Positions 6,458 through 8,300 of a DNA stretch of 8,300 bases are shown piece by piece. The position numbers and the translations under genes are program-made. This stretch comes from Phycisphaeraceae bacterium. GTDB lineage: Bacteria > Planctomycetota > Phycisphaerae > Phycisphaerales > Phycisphaeraceae. The stretch spans positions 1 to 8,300 of the forward strand of contig JAESSU010000213.1 of NCBI GenBank assembly GCA_016763955.1, given 5' to 3'. The notes below the pieces were generated by a model. That model had not been told where the DNA came from. It worked only from the letters and a program-made list of their open reading frames with translations, and did not search any database. The stretch's first letter is position 1, and each line of letters opens with the position of its first letter.

Positions 6458-6501
6458 CTGTAACATAATGTCTGACTCCCCAAGATGTCAGACAGTTACA
6501 G
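6458..6501 (+). other. Long bulged hairpin in the 23S leader
   Basis: CTGTAAC (6458-6464) pairs with GTTACAG (6495-6501), and TGTCTGAC (6469-6476) pairs with GTCAGACA (6487-6494). This gives 15 base pairs with a four-base ATAA bulge on the left and a ten-base loop. No T-run follows. It could be an RNase III or processing site. Confidence 0.7.
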
Positions 6502-6505
6502 CGAT

Positions 6506-6537
6506 ATGTCATATTTCTGTTCCTTGAAATATGACAT
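6506..6537 (+). other. Perfect 12-bp hairpin in the 23S leader
   Basis: ATGTCATATTTC (6506-6517) pairs perfectly with GAAATATGACAT (6526-6537) around an eight-base loop. It directly follows the bulged hairpin at 6458-6501. Only a mixed TTTATTATG follows, so a terminator role is doubtful. Confidence 0.7.
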
Positions 6538-6679
6538 TTATTATGAAGAAAGATTAAGAGACCTGAGGAGCTTGCACTGGAGCATTGTAAAGATGTTTCG
6601 GTAGTTGGTGTGATTGTCGCTCATGACCACACCGGGTAGTACGACACTGAACTGATACGGATCGGTTTGAGGTCGGTAC

Positions 6680-8300
<1,621 letters not shown>

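Overview
The window looks like the chromosome of a member of the PVC superphylum, most likely a planctomycete, with Lentisphaerota or Verrucomicrobiota as alternatives. Three observations support this. A Gfo/Idh/MocA-type oxidoreductase sits next to a type I sulfatase, a pairing common in sulfated-polysaccharide degraders of these phyla. The 23S rRNA gene has its own promoter and no 16S gene in front of it; unlinked rRNA genes are well known in Planctomycetota. Base composition is moderate. The taxonomic placement is inference.

Layout: positions 136-2274 (minus) encode polynucleotide phosphorylase, interrupted by one in-frame TAA at 1024-1026, so the open frames are 1024-2274 and 136-933. Upstream lies rpsO (2677-2946, minus), which gives the classical rpsO-pnp order. 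A strong intrinsic terminator (2621-2653) separates them, and a probable separate pnp promoter lies near 2356-2385. Next, also on minus, are a type I sulfatase (3168-4562) and a Gfo/Idh/MocA oxidoreductase (4727-5992), probably one transcript with the oxidoreductase first. The sulfatase reading frame continues upstream of its first ATG with family-like sequence but meets a stop without any start codon. The usual N-terminal metal-binding segment is missing, so its 5' end is broken.

The remaining part reads on plus. A strong rRNA-type promoter (6295-6322) is followed by a leader of about 350 bases with several hairpins and a boxA-like antitermination signal (6429-6441). The 23S rRNA gene then starts near 6680 and runs off the right edge, covering roughly domain I to part of domain III.

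I found no CRISPR array, insertion sequence, tRNA, phage gene or recognisable defence system. The region is mostly conserved housekeeping sequence. The parts worth a second look are the two damaged reading frames (pnp and sulfatase), the G-rich tract at the sulfatase break, and the free-standing 23S gene with its structured leader.
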